The notes below the pieces were generated by a model. The model had not been told where the DNA came from and did no database searches. It saw only the letters and a list, made by a program, of their open reading frames with translations. Shown here one piece after another: positions 1 through 10,505 of a stretch of 34,589 nt of DNA. The position numbers were made by a program, and so were the translations under genes. Within the stretch, counting starts at the first letter, position 1. Every line of letters starts with the position of its first letter. This DNA comes from Candidatus Moraniibacteriota bacterium. Its GTDB lineage: Bacteria; Patescibacteriota; Minisyncoccia; CAIUEV01; JAHKAQ01. The stretch spans positions 1 to 34,589 of the forward strand of contig WJJX01000111.1 in the NCBI GenBank assembly GCA_014729445.1, given 5' to 3'.

Positions 1-420
1 CCTGAGGGCCAAAAGGATGAAACAGACAAAGAGCCGATTATTCAGAAAATGACCGAAATCCGCGAAAAACTGACCAAAATACCAAAAGAAAGCCAAACAG
101 ACAAAGCTAAAACAAAGACAAAAACTGACGGCGCCGCTAAAAAGAAAAAACCAGCCGCCAAGATTAAATTTCCAAAAAGAAAAATCAACCTCGCTCAAAC
201 CAAAAAGATAATGTTTGAAAGACAGGAAGAATCCCTGATCAAAAAAATATCTTCAAACCCCAAAAATGATAAATCATACATTGAACTTGGTAAACTCTAT
301 CTTAAAGTCGAAAACCTTGAAGATGCCAAAGCCTCTTTTAAGCAGGCCTTGAAATTGAATAAAGGCAATTATGAAGCCAAAAAATTCCTAAAAGAAATCG
401 CTCAAAAATTAGAACTCTAA
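1..420 (+). CDS. TPR-repeat protein, C-terminal part (runs off the left edge)
   Basis: Frame 1 is open from base 1 upstream of the listed ATG (PEGQKDETDKEPIIQK-M...). The C-terminus NDKSYIELGKLYLKVENLEDAKASFKQALKLN is TPR-like. Lys-rich linker. Confidence 0.7.
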   Translation, partial: PEGQKDETDKEPIIQKMTEIREKLTKIPKESQTDKAKTKTKTDGAAKKKKPAAKIKFPKRKINLAQTKKIMFERQEESLIKKISSNPKNDKSYIELGKLYLKVENLEDAKASFKQALKLNKGNYEAKKFLKEIAQKLEL

Positions 421-513
421 ACTGATTTTACCTGTATTTGATTTGGACAAAATTTTTTGTTTTTATTATATTTAAAAATATTTTGAACTAAGCTTGGATT
501 TTTCAATAAGCTT

Positions 514-554
514 TTTTAAAGATTAGGCCCGCTTCGCGAGTGTAATCTTTAAAA
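514..554. repeat. 12-nt perfect inverted repeat with 17-nt GC-rich loop
   Basis: TTTTAAAGATTA (514-525) / TAATCTTTAAAA (543-554), loop ggcccgcttcgcgagtg. Confidence 0.75.
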
Positions 555-579
555 TAATTTTATTATGGGTATTAAACTG

Positions 580-652
580 GCCGATGTAGCTCAGTTGGCA
601 GAGCACCACCATGGTAAGGTGTAGGTCAGCGGTTCAAATCCGCTCATCGGCT
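580..652 (+). tRNA. tRNA-Thr (anticodon GGU)
   Basis: Cloverleaf: acceptor GCCGATG/CATCGGC, D-arm GCTC..GAGC, anticodon loop ATGGTAA, T-arm AGCGG TTCAAAT CCGCT. No encoded CCA. Confidence 0.93.
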
Positions 653-729
653 CAATTAATTAAGATTGAATTGGTCGGCCTTGGGAAAACTTGCTTTTTT
701 GGTCGATTTTATGCTAATTTATTTTATAA

Positions 730-752
730 GGGTTATGGGAACCCAGTTTTTT
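730..752 (+). terminator. Possible intrinsic terminator or leader hairpin between tRNA-Thr and rpsB
   Basis: GGGTT-atggg-AACCC-ag-TTTTTT. Stem is only 5 bp. Confidence 0.4.
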
Positions 753-776
753 AATTATTAAATAAAATTTAACTAA

Positions 777-1550
777 ATGAGCACAAGTCCAAGCAGCATT
801 CAACAAGAACCCGATCAACAAAAAGAATCCCCAGAGGAGCAATTACTAGAAGAGGGAACTCTTGAACTTATCAAAAAAGCAAAGGATAAAAAAATTGATT
901 TAGAGGATTTATTAAAAATGGGTGTTCATTTTGGTCATCAGAAATCAAAATGGAATCCTAAAATGAGAAAATTTATTTATACCATGAGAAACGGGGTAAG
1001 GATTTTTGATTTGGCAAAAACAAAAGAGGCGCTCATTGAGGCGACCGCTTTCATGAAAGAAAAAAAGGGAGACGGTCAAATCCTGTTTGTGGGAACCAAA
1101 AGACAGGCCAACGATATCGTTAAAACTGTGGCCAATTACTTGGACATGCCTTATGTTACCGAACGCTGGTTAGGCGGAACTTTGACTAATTTTAAGACTT
1201 TAAGATCGAGAATCGACAAATTGATTATGGTGGAAAAACTTCAAGAAAAAGGGGAATTGAAAAAATATACCAAAAAGGAACAAGGTGTTTTCAAAGAAAA
1301 ACTGGAAAAATTCAATAAAAGAATGGGCGGAATTAAAAATATGAAGGAATTACCAAAAGTTGTCTTTGTTGTCGATTTGATCTCCGATAAAATAGCCGTG
1401 GACGAGGCCAACAAGATGAACATTCCCGTGGTTGGTATTGCCGATGCGAATGCCGACCCGACCAAAGTGGACTTGGCTATTCCGGCTAACGACGATGCAG
1501 TGGGTTCAATAAAATTTATTTTAACCTATATAGCGGCTAATTTAAAATAA
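777..1550 (+). CDS. rpsB: 30S ribosomal protein S2
   Basis: LLKMGVHFGHQKSKWNPKMRKFIYTMRNGVRIFDLAKT, ERWLGGTLTNFKT, IPVVGIADANADPTKVDLAIPANDDA are S2 signatures. Has an N-terminal extension. Confidence 0.97.
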   Translation: MSTSPSSIQQEPDQQKESPEEQLLEEGTLELIKKAKDKKIDLEDLLKMGVHFGHQKSKWNPKMRKFIYTMRNGVRIFDLAKTKEALIEATAFMKEKKGDGQILFVGTKRQANDIVKTVANYLDMPYVTERWLGGTLTNFKTLRSRIDKLIMVEKLQEKGELKKYTKKEQGVFKEKLEKFNKRMGGIKNMKELPKVVFVVDLISDKIAVDEANKMNIPVVGIADANADPTKVDLAIPANDDAVGSIKFILTYIAANLK

Positions 1551-1636
1551 AGAAGCCTTAAAATTAGACTCCTGATTTTGAGGAACAGCTTGGGCTTAAA
1601 GACCTTAACCTTAAATAATTCTAAACATATAAAACA

Positions 1637-2224
1637 ATGAAAATAGAGGCTAAAAAAATAAAGGAATTAAGAGATAAAACCGGGGTCAGTATTATGAAAT
1701 GCAAAGAAGCTTTGGAGGCGACCGACGGCGATTTGGAAAAAGCCGTTGAAGAGCTTAGAAAAAAGGGCGAGAAAACCGCTCAAAAAAAAGCAGACCGAGA
1801 AACCAAAGAAGGCGTTATAGGCTCCTACGTTCACAACAACGGCAAACTTGCCGCTATGGTTAAACTTTACTGCGAAACTGATTTCGTTGCACGAAATCAG
1901 GATTTTATTGCTCTAGCTAAAGATCTTGCCATGCAGGTGGCCGCCACTAATCCTTTATACATAAATCCTTCTGAGTTTCCCGAAGCAACAATCGAAAATG
2001 AGAAACAAATTGAAAGAGAGGCTTTGAAAAAAGAAGGTAAACCCGATGAAATTATCGAAAAAATTCTCAAAGGTAAAATCAAAAAATTCAAAGAAGAAAA
2101 TTCTCTTTTAAAACAAGCTTTTATCAAAAATCCCGAAATAATCATTGAAGACTTAATTAACGATTCCATAAGTAAACTGGGCGAAAACATCAAAATCGAA
2201 GAGATAAAAAGATTCGAGGTGTAG
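1637..2224 (+). CDS. tsf: Elongation factor Ts
   Basis: KELRDKTGVSIMKCKEALEATDGDLEKAVEELRKKG and YCETDFVARN. Follows rpsB. Confidence 0.96.
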   Translation: MKIEAKKIKELRDKTGVSIMKCKEALEATDGDLEKAVEELRKKGEKTAQKKADRETKEGVIGSYVHNNGKLAAMVKLYCETDFVARNQDFIALAKDLAMQVAATNPLYINPSEFPEATIENEKQIEREALKKEGKPDEIIEKILKGKIKKFKEENSLLKQAFIKNPEIIIEDLINDSISKLGENIKIEEIKRFEV

Positions 2225-2244
2225 TTCAATAAATAAACAAAAAC

Positions 2245-4245
<2,001 letters not shown>

Positions 4246-4246
4246 T

Positions 4247-5323
4247 TTAACCTCCTCTATTCATCGCAATTCCTATCGCCACCGCTAATTCATACTGAAA
4301 ACTTCGAATAATCGATTCCTGATCCCTGGAAAAACTGATTTGACTCCAGGGATCTCCATCCACAACCATAAGTCCGGTTTCCTTCTTTAAAAATTCTTCA
4401 AAACCTTTCAGTTTTGAAGTTCCGCCTACTGTGAGTACTTTTTGAACCGGGGTCGAGGAATTTTTTTGATTATAGGCCTTAATAACTCTTTTAAGTTCAT
4501 CGACAATTCTTCCAACCACTGGACTTATAAGCTCGGTTAAGCGAGGATCGCTTAATCCGCCTTCTTTTTTTAGCGCTTCGCTTCTTACGATATCAACGCC
4601 CAGCCCCCGAGCAATCGCATTGGTGATATCTCCCCCTCCAACGTCCACATTCCTGGTGGCCCGAAGAGAACCACTTACCGCTACAAGAATATTGCAAATT
4701 CTTGATCCGATATCCAGGATGGCCACGGCGTTATTCATTTCTTGCGGGCCAACGAGGCATCGAATAAGAGAAAAATTTTCCGGCTCAATGCTTCCCAAAT
4801 TTAATTTGGAATCTTTAGCTATTGTTTCATATTTTTGAATGGTATCGTTGGCTATCGCCATCAACAAAATTTTCATCTGGCCGCTGTCGTTTATTTCAAA
4901 GGACTTTTTATCCCCGGACCTGGCTTTTAAAAGCTCCCAGCCCAAGGTCACTTCGCCCAGGGGAACCGGAATAAATTTCACCGCCTCCCTTTTGATTAAC
5001 TCGGGTATTTGTTCAGGATTAGCTCTTGGAATGTTAATAAAGGATATAAAACTGGAAAAATTGGGCACACTGAAAGACGCGTCCCTGCAATCGATATTGC
5101 TTTTTTTTAAGGCAAATTTCAAAATTTTGGAAATTTGTTTTCCAGCGATAATTTGATTGCTGGTCTGAATCGAACCCTTTTTGAGCCTGGCAATGGTAAA
5201 ATTTTTTAAAACCGGGGTTCTTGACCGCAAGTCCAGATGAACAGCCTTAATCGAGGATGTTCCCACATCTATCCCTACTGACTCCAGTTTCCCCTTTTCG
5301 AAAACTTTTTGGAATAAACCCAT
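4247..5323 (-). CDS. pilM: Type IV pilus assembly protein PilM (actin-like ATPase)
   Basis: SVGIDVGTSSIKAVHL, ISFINIPRANPEQIPELIKREAVKFIPVPLGEVTLGWE, AILDIGSRICNILV. Start chosen at MGLFQKVF inside the listed ORF (4247-5374). Confidence 0.85.
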   Translation of the reverse strand: MGLFQKVFEKGKLESVGIDVGTSSIKAVHLDLRSRTPVLKNFTIARLKKGSIQTSNQIIAGKQISKILKFALKKSNIDCRDASFSVPNFSSFISFINIPRANPEQIPELIKREAVKFIPVPLGEVTLGWELLKARSGDKKSFEINDSGQMKILLMAIANDTIQKYETIAKDSKLNLGSIEPENFSLIRCLVGPQEMNNAVAILDIGSRICNILVAVSGSLRATRNVDVGGGDITNAIARGLGVDIVRSEALKKEGGLSDPRLTELISPVVGRIVDELKRVIKAYNQKNSSTPVQKVLTVGGTSKLKGFEEFLKKETGLMVVDGDPWSQISFSRDQESIIRSFQYELAVAIGIAMNRGG

Positions 5324-5413
5324 TATTATATTTGTTTTTATCTCTAAAGATGTTTGGAATTTTAGACTAAACAAAACCCCATTATTCTATTATATCTTAT
5401 GTGGGGGGAGGCT

Positions 5414-6421
5414 TCAAATATTTATTTTTGCCAGGCTGTTTCGCTCTTTTATTTCCTGAATCAAATTTTCGATTTCAACTTCTTGAACCTGGATATTTTC
5501 AAGTTTTTTTTGATATTCCTCGATAAGCTTTTCGTCAAATTTTTCCTTGGCCTCAATAAATTCCGCAAAGGCGGTATCAGCTTCATTGGCTATTTGAAGT
5601 TCCAACTCCAAAACCTCGTTTTGCGATTTTGAATCTTTATTAACTGCTGTCTCTTTTCTTTTTTGCAAAAAAGAAATTTGCCTGTGGGTAAAGATTTCAA
5701 AAGAATTAAGCAAATCAGCAACAATCGTCTTTATTTCTCTGGTGTTTTCAGTATTGGCCGGAAGCTCTTCTATATTTTGCCTGATTTCCGCAAATATGGG
5801 CAGCCGGCGGTTGATTAGCTCAATAGACCGCTCAAAATCCTCCGGACTGGAAAGTGTTTGAGGAAAAGAAATATTGTTTGTGGCTGATTCCAGTTTTTCA
5901 AGCAGCGGCGTCATTTCGATCAATAAATTGTTTAAACTTTCATAATCCCTGCTTATATCCTCAACTGAAAGATAATAATTCTCGATTTTTTCGGACAAAA
6001 GCTTGAGGTTTTGCTCTCGGCTGAAATCTATATTCTTATTTTTTTCGATTATTAAGGCCTGAAGACTCGCCGCAATCGCTTTGGATTGTTCTTTGGAGCC
6101 TTCGTTGTTAACCGCTTCCTGGTTTGATTTGCTCGCCAAACTCAAACCTTTAAAATTAGAGTTTACATCCTCTCTGAATAGACCGACTTTTGCTTTAACC
6201 TCCCGATAATCCTTCTCTCTTTTTTCCACATAGCCTTCCCCGGCGGGAATTAATTTCTTGGAATAAACAATAAAAACAGCCAAAATCAGAATAAAAAACA
6301 GGCTGAAGGTAAAAATGAATATGCCTTTCTTATCCTTTAATCGCTTAGAGACCCTTTTGAAAATTTGACCCAAGCCAAGAAACGGTTTTGATTTCGATTT
6401 TTTAAAATCTTTTTTCTCCAT
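5414..6421 (-). CDS. Hypothetical single-TM protein with extracytoplasmic coiled-coil
   Basis: Basic N-terminus, TM GIFIFTFSLFFILILAVFIVYS, then a Glu/Lys-rich helical region. Confidence 0.7.
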   Translation of the reverse strand: MEKKDFKKSKSKPFLGLGQIFKRVSKRLKDKKGIFIFTFSLFFILILAVFIVYSKKLIPAGEGYVEKREKDYREVKAKVGLFREDVNSNFKGLSLASKSNQEAVNNEGSKEQSKAIAASLQALIIEKNKNIDFSREQNLKLLSEKIENYYLSVEDISRDYESLNNLLIEMTPLLEKLESATNNISFPQTLSSPEDFERSIELINRRLPIFAEIRQNIEELPANTENTREIKTIVADLLNSFEIFTHRQISFLQKRKETAVNKDSKSQNEVLELELQIANEADTAFAEFIEAKEKFDEKLIEEYQKKLENIQVQEVEIENLIQEIKERNSLAKINI

Positions 6422-6461
6422 TTTTTTGAAATTTATTTCAAGGATTCTTTGCGCCTTATAA

Positions 6462-7190
6462 TTAGTCTTTTCCCATGGCCTCCTGTTTTAACCGGGGCGG
6501 CATTTTTTCAATTGCGTATCTTAAGGCGGTTCTGGGCATATCTTTTTTATTCTCAAGAATAAAACGAAAAACCTGCCCGGGCTTATAATAGTAAGCGGAT
6601 TTAAGCATCCAGCCGTATCCTTTTTGAACTAAATCCTCCTTATCTTTAAGCAGTTTTTGAGCAATTTCAAATATATCCTTTAAATTCTGCCTCTTGGAAT
6701 AAAATTCCCGGGAATGGCTGATGAAACTCACGGCCGCAGCTCTTCTGGTCCACAGATTCCCGGAATCGGTCCAGGATTTAATCCTTTTGTTTAACTTGGG
6801 ATATTGCTTGAGCATCGGATGAATAACCTTCGAACAGAAATCATCGTCTTTGGCCCAATTATCTATATATTGATTGAGCCAATCTTCAAACAGAGAAATC
6901 TCTTTTGCCTTAAATCTTTCAAGAATTCCAGCGGTCCATTGAATGGCAATGGTCGCCTCCTCATTATAACCTGATTTGAATAATTTTTCTATCAGCTTAA
7001 TCTGTTCTTCTTTCTGCAAGTATTTTATGTTCTTAAAATGTTTTCGGGCAATTTTTCGAACAATCGGCGTCCTTATTCCGCGGCATTTAATTTTTTCCTT
7101 AAAAAATTTTTGGTTTTGCCTTTTATAAGTTAAATCAAGATTTTGATCCAGGTCTTTTCTAATTCGACTGATAATCCCATTAAAATCCAT
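6462..7190 (-). CDS. DNA alkylation repair (AlkD-like HEAT repeat) protein
   Basis: GIRTPIVRKIARKHFK, WAKDDDFCSKVIHPML, WTRRAAAVSFI, VQKGYGWMLKSAYYYKPGQVFRFI. Confidence 0.85.
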   Translation of the reverse strand: MDFNGIISRIRKDLDQNLDLTYKRQNQKFFKEKIKCRGIRTPIVRKIARKHFKNIKYLQKEEQIKLIEKLFKSGYNEEATIAIQWTAGILERFKAKEISLFEDWLNQYIDNWAKDDDFCSKVIHPMLKQYPKLNKRIKSWTDSGNLWTRRAAAVSFISHSREFYSKRQNLKDIFEIAQKLLKDKEDLVQKGYGWMLKSAYYYKPGQVFRFILENKKDMPRTALRYAIEKMPPRLKQEAMGKD

Positions 7191-7217
7191 TTGAATAGCT
7201 TTAATTAAATTTTTTTG

Positions 7218-7290
7218 CGCGCCCGGCAGGAGTCGAACCTACAACCCCTTGGTCCGAAGCCAAGTGCTCTATCCATTGAGCCACGGGCGC
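7218..7290 (-). tRNA. tRNA-Arg (anticodon UCG)
   Basis: Minus strand GCGCCCG...CTTGG CTTCGGA CCAAG...GGTTCGACTCC...CGGGCGC. No encoded CCA. Confidence 0.95.
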
Positions 7291-7503
7291 TTATTTTAAC
7301 TTAAACATGACTTATTTGGATTTTCAAGTAAATCTTTGGTCGAATTTATTTAATATTACCATAAATATTGATTTTTTTCCATTTTTTTATTAAACTTTGA
7401 CTGGATGAGCTCATGTTAAGTTTTTCAAACGGAATTCAAAATTTTCATTATAAAGCCTAAAAATGAACTTAATATGCGTTAAATAATAAGTAAATAAGGA
7501 GGA

Positions 7504-8169
7504 ATGCATATATTAATTGTGGAAGACGAAAATAAAATTCTAAATTATTTAAAATCTTCTTTGAAAGCGGAAATGTTTTCTGTTGATTCGACCAATAACG
7601 GGACGGACGGCCTTTTTTTAGCCAGGACTAATCATTATGATTTGATCGTCCTTGATAAAAACCTGCCTAAGATGAGCGGGGATCAGGTTTGCAAAGAGAT
7701 CAGACGGAAGGGCATTAACACCCCGATCATCTTTTTAACCGGCGAGGATACGCTTGAAGATAAACTGACCTCTTTTAATATCGGAGCTGATGACTATTTA
7801 ACCAAACCCTATTCTTTTGATGAGCTTCTGGCCAGAATTAAGGCTTTGTTGAGAAGACCTCGGGGAATTGAAAAAAACAAAATCAAAATCGGCGATCTGT
7901 TGATTGACAGAAATAAGTTCAAGGTAACAAGAAATAACAAGGATCTAAGACTTACCAGAAAAGAGTTCAATTTATTACTGTGTCTGGCCAGCAGCAGGGG
8001 CAATGTTGTAAGTCGGGGTAAAATTTTGGAAACCGTTTGGGACATGCATGCGGATCCTTTTTCCAATACAATTGAATCTCATATTTTAAGTCTTCGAAAA
8101 AAGGTTGACCCCAAGAAAAAACTTATTAAAACAATTCCCGGACGGGGTTATATGATTGAAGCTGCTTAG
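7504..8169 (+). CDS. OmpR/PhoB-family response regulator (REC plus winged helix)
   Basis: MHILIVEDENKI, YDLIVLDKNLPKMSG, GADDYLTKPYSFDELLARI, C-terminal LTRKEFNLLLCLA..IESHILSLRKKVD..IKTIPGRGYMI. Confidence 0.93.
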   Translation: MHILIVEDENKILNYLKSSLKAEMFSVDSTNNGTDGLFLARTNHYDLIVLDKNLPKMSGDQVCKEIRRKGINTPIIFLTGEDTLEDKLTSFNIGADDYLTKPYSFDELLARIKALLRRPRGIEKNKIKIGDLLIDRNKFKVTRNNKDLRLTRKEFNLLLCLASSRGNVVSRGKILETVWDMHADPFSNTIESHILSLRKKVDPKKKLIKTIPGRGYMIEAA

Positions 8170-8498
8170 ATGCCTGCTTGACCGCCAAAAAGAGAATTGA
8201 TCAACATAACTAAAGCAAAAGAACCAATCGCGATTGCGAGGCCGATAATGGCATAATTTAAATGACGCTTAGCCTGCTCCATTTTTTCCTGATTGCCTAT
8301 GGAAACAAGATACATCAGTCCTCCAATTACAAATCCGATAACTCCAATGCCTGCGATTATTAAAAAAATGAATCTTACAACATTCGAAACAACCTCCATA
8401 ATCGAAGGCGCTTCCTCAAAAAGTTCTTGAGCCCAGACGATTTGATAATTCAAGAAAACAAGCCCCCCGCTGACCAAACTAATTTTTAACTTTCTCAT
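8166..8498 (-). CDS. Small multi-TM protein, TrbC/VirB2-like pilin
   Basis: Signal-like N-terminus ending WAQE, two hydrophobic segments with a short hydrophilic loop (GNQEKMEQAKRHLNYA). Confidence 0.6.
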   Translation of the reverse strand: MRKLKISLVSGGLVFLNYQIVWAQELFEEAPSIMEVVSNVVRFIFLIIAGIGVIGFVIGGLMYLVSIGNQEKMEQAKRHLNYAIIGLAIAIGSFALVMLINSLFGGQAGI

Positions 8499-8677
8499 AA
8501 AATCAAAATTATTTTTAAACTTATTTTCCGGATACTTGATGCAATAATATTTTCTAAATTAATCTCGGTCTTAAAATTCAGAAGAAGAAATTTTTAGATT
8601 CCATAAAAGAACTTAATAAGCTCCTTTTAAAAACAGCATAGCCTAATTGGATCATTTTTTCAACAATCTTTAAGGTA

Positions 8678-10393
8678 TTAATCCGCCTGTCTGTAAAAGA
8701 TTTTAACCTTTTGCAAATATAGGGGATGATTGGGTTTTTGGATGAGGTTGATCGTTTCCGCCTCCTTTTTTTCAACATCTTCTCCTTGAGCCGCCCTTAA
8801 GTTGTCGGTTAGAATTATCTTAAGTCCATTTCTATCGATTTCTATAATTCCGGTTAAATAATAATCCGATTTTTCTTTCAAATTAACTTCTTTTAACAGA
8901 TTCTGATCCGGGACTTCTATTTTGATAATTTTATGCCGGCTTTCAAAATAATAATAAGAGGAAATTTTTTTCAAATAGCGCCCCCAAAGACCAATCAGAT
9001 TTCCTCTTTGTGAGACAAAACTCTCTTTGTTCAATTCTTGGATTTGTTTTTCCACAAGTTGTCCCGTCTTTACTTTTTTAATCTCAAGCGCCTTTATATA
9101 CCCCTGATAGCTCTTTATGTGGAAATATCCTTTGATCTTTAACGTCTCTCCCGGATAGTAAATAAAATCCAACTCCGGCTCAATTATAATTCCATTGTTG
9201 TTGATTCCCAGATAAAAACGATTATTGTCTAAAAGGTGGGACCGATTTAAGACAATGCCTGAAACTTCGACCTCTTCATCTTTATTAAGTTTTTTAAAAT
9301 CCTCAAGGTTTTTAATCTTTTTGCGGCTTCGACCGGCGCCGGTCTCCTCCCTTTCCTCTGTCGATTGACTGCTTGATTGTTCCGCCTCTGCCTCTTCAAT
9401 GGCGTTCGGTGCGCCCGGGCTTGGCTTTTTACTCCAATAAACCTTCTCATTTTCGCTGTTTTTGTTGAGAGACAAACCGCTCTCGGCGTCAACATATTCC
9501 ATTTCATCAATTAATTGTTCGGATTTCGTATATAAACCAATCCGGTCATTCGAATTTCTAAGAGAAAACCGGAAGTCTTTTTTATAAAAGACCAAATGTT
9601 CGCCCGGCTTGATAATTTTTTGAGGAACAAATTCTTTGTTCTCATTGTTAACTATGTAAATATTTTTTAAATCGATTTCGAATTGAGAGGTGTTTAAAAT
9701 TTCGATGAATTCATTTTCGTCATTGTCCGCCCCTTCCGGGTTAGGCAAAATCTCGCTTAAAATCAAGCCGTTAATTAAATTATGATTATTGTCGTTTTCG
9801 TCATTTTTTTCCGAGTCCGCGGGGGAACAAGACGATTTTTCACCGGGCGTCCCAAAATCACCACTCGGCATTTGCTGGGTGCTTGTTTCAAGATTATCCA
9901 TGGAATAAATCTGAGGGGCTTCAAAGCTGCAGACTTCCAGCGATTTTCCCGTCGCCACATCGCTTGAATCGTATTCCAGCTTTATCTCAGCTTGGCCGTC
10001 GCTTAACAGAATAAATCCACCCTGATTGGAAAGATTTAAGCTCTTCCACTGGTAAGCGCAGTCAATACCGCCGTTTGCTTCCTGATCCTTGTTTTTACAC
10101 AAAACAACGAAATCCTTAGACTCAAGCACCAGGTCTTCTTCTATGCTGGACTCCTTGCTTTGATTGGATAATTCTAAACCTTTTAAGTTAATTGGATTAG
10201 CCGAGTTGTTGTAAATTTCAATCCATTCCCCTTTTGAATCGGCTACGGCATCGGGATTCGGCATTATTTCGGAAATTATTAAACCTCTTGATTCCAGGGC
10301 GCGGCTTGTTTTTCCGGCTAGAATCAAACAGAAAATGGGGGTTATAATCAAACAGAAAAGGGTTTTGGGCTTTGAAAATTTTTTTTGCTTCAT
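8678..10393 (-). CDS. Secreted protein with two tandem lamin-tail domains and an OB-like C-terminal region
   Basis: LIISEIMPNPDAVADSKGEWIEIYNNS and LILSEILPNPEGADNDENEFIEILNTS are tandem LTD motifs. Signal peptide present. Confidence 0.8.
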   Translation of the reverse strand: MKQKKFSKPKTLFCLIITPIFCLILAGKTSRALESRGLIISEIMPNPDAVADSKGEWIEIYNNSANPINLKGLELSNQSKESSIEEDLVLESKDFVVLCKNKDQEANGGIDCAYQWKSLNLSNQGGFILLSDGQAEIKLEYDSSDVATGKSLEVCSFEAPQIYSMDNLETSTQQMPSGDFGTPGEKSSCSPADSEKNDENDNNHNLINGLILSEILPNPEGADNDENEFIEILNTSQFEIDLKNIYIVNNENKEFVPQKIIKPGEHLVFYKKDFRFSLRNSNDRIGLYTKSEQLIDEMEYVDAESGLSLNKNSENEKVYWSKKPSPGAPNAIEEAEAEQSSSQSTEEREETGAGRSRKKIKNLEDFKKLNKDEEVEVSGIVLNRSHLLDNNRFYLGINNNGIIIEPELDFIYYPGETLKIKGYFHIKSYQGYIKALEIKKVKTGQLVEKQIQELNKESFVSQRGNLIGLWGRYLKKISSYYYFESRHKIIKIEVPDQNLLKEVNLKEKSDYYLTGIIEIDRNGLKIILTDNLRAAQGEDVEKKEAETINLIQKPNHPLYLQKVKIFYRQAD

Positions 10394-10413
10394 CTGAAAG
10401 TTTAGTCGGAAGG

Positions 10414-10434
10414 GAGGGTGGGAAGCCCACCCTC
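10414..10434. repeat. GC-rich perfect hairpin between dnaN and the LTD gene
   Basis: GAGGGTGGG-aag-CCCACCCTC, 9-nt arms. Confidence 0.7.
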
Positions 10435-10505
10435 TGATCTGGACTATAGCTTTTTTTAGATGAAATCAGGATAAAAAAATTTTAAAATTAAGATTAAAAT
10501 TTTTC

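Noticed and set aside
1241-1465. Antisense ORFs opposite rpsB, tsf, gyrB, dnaA, gpmI, cca and others in the ORF track
   Set aside because: They overlap strongly supported genes and have no recognizable domains; shadow ORFs of the coding strand.
9247-9510. Basic minus-strand ORF inside the LTD gene
   Set aside because: Alternate frame of a confident CDS; composition typical of a shadow frame.
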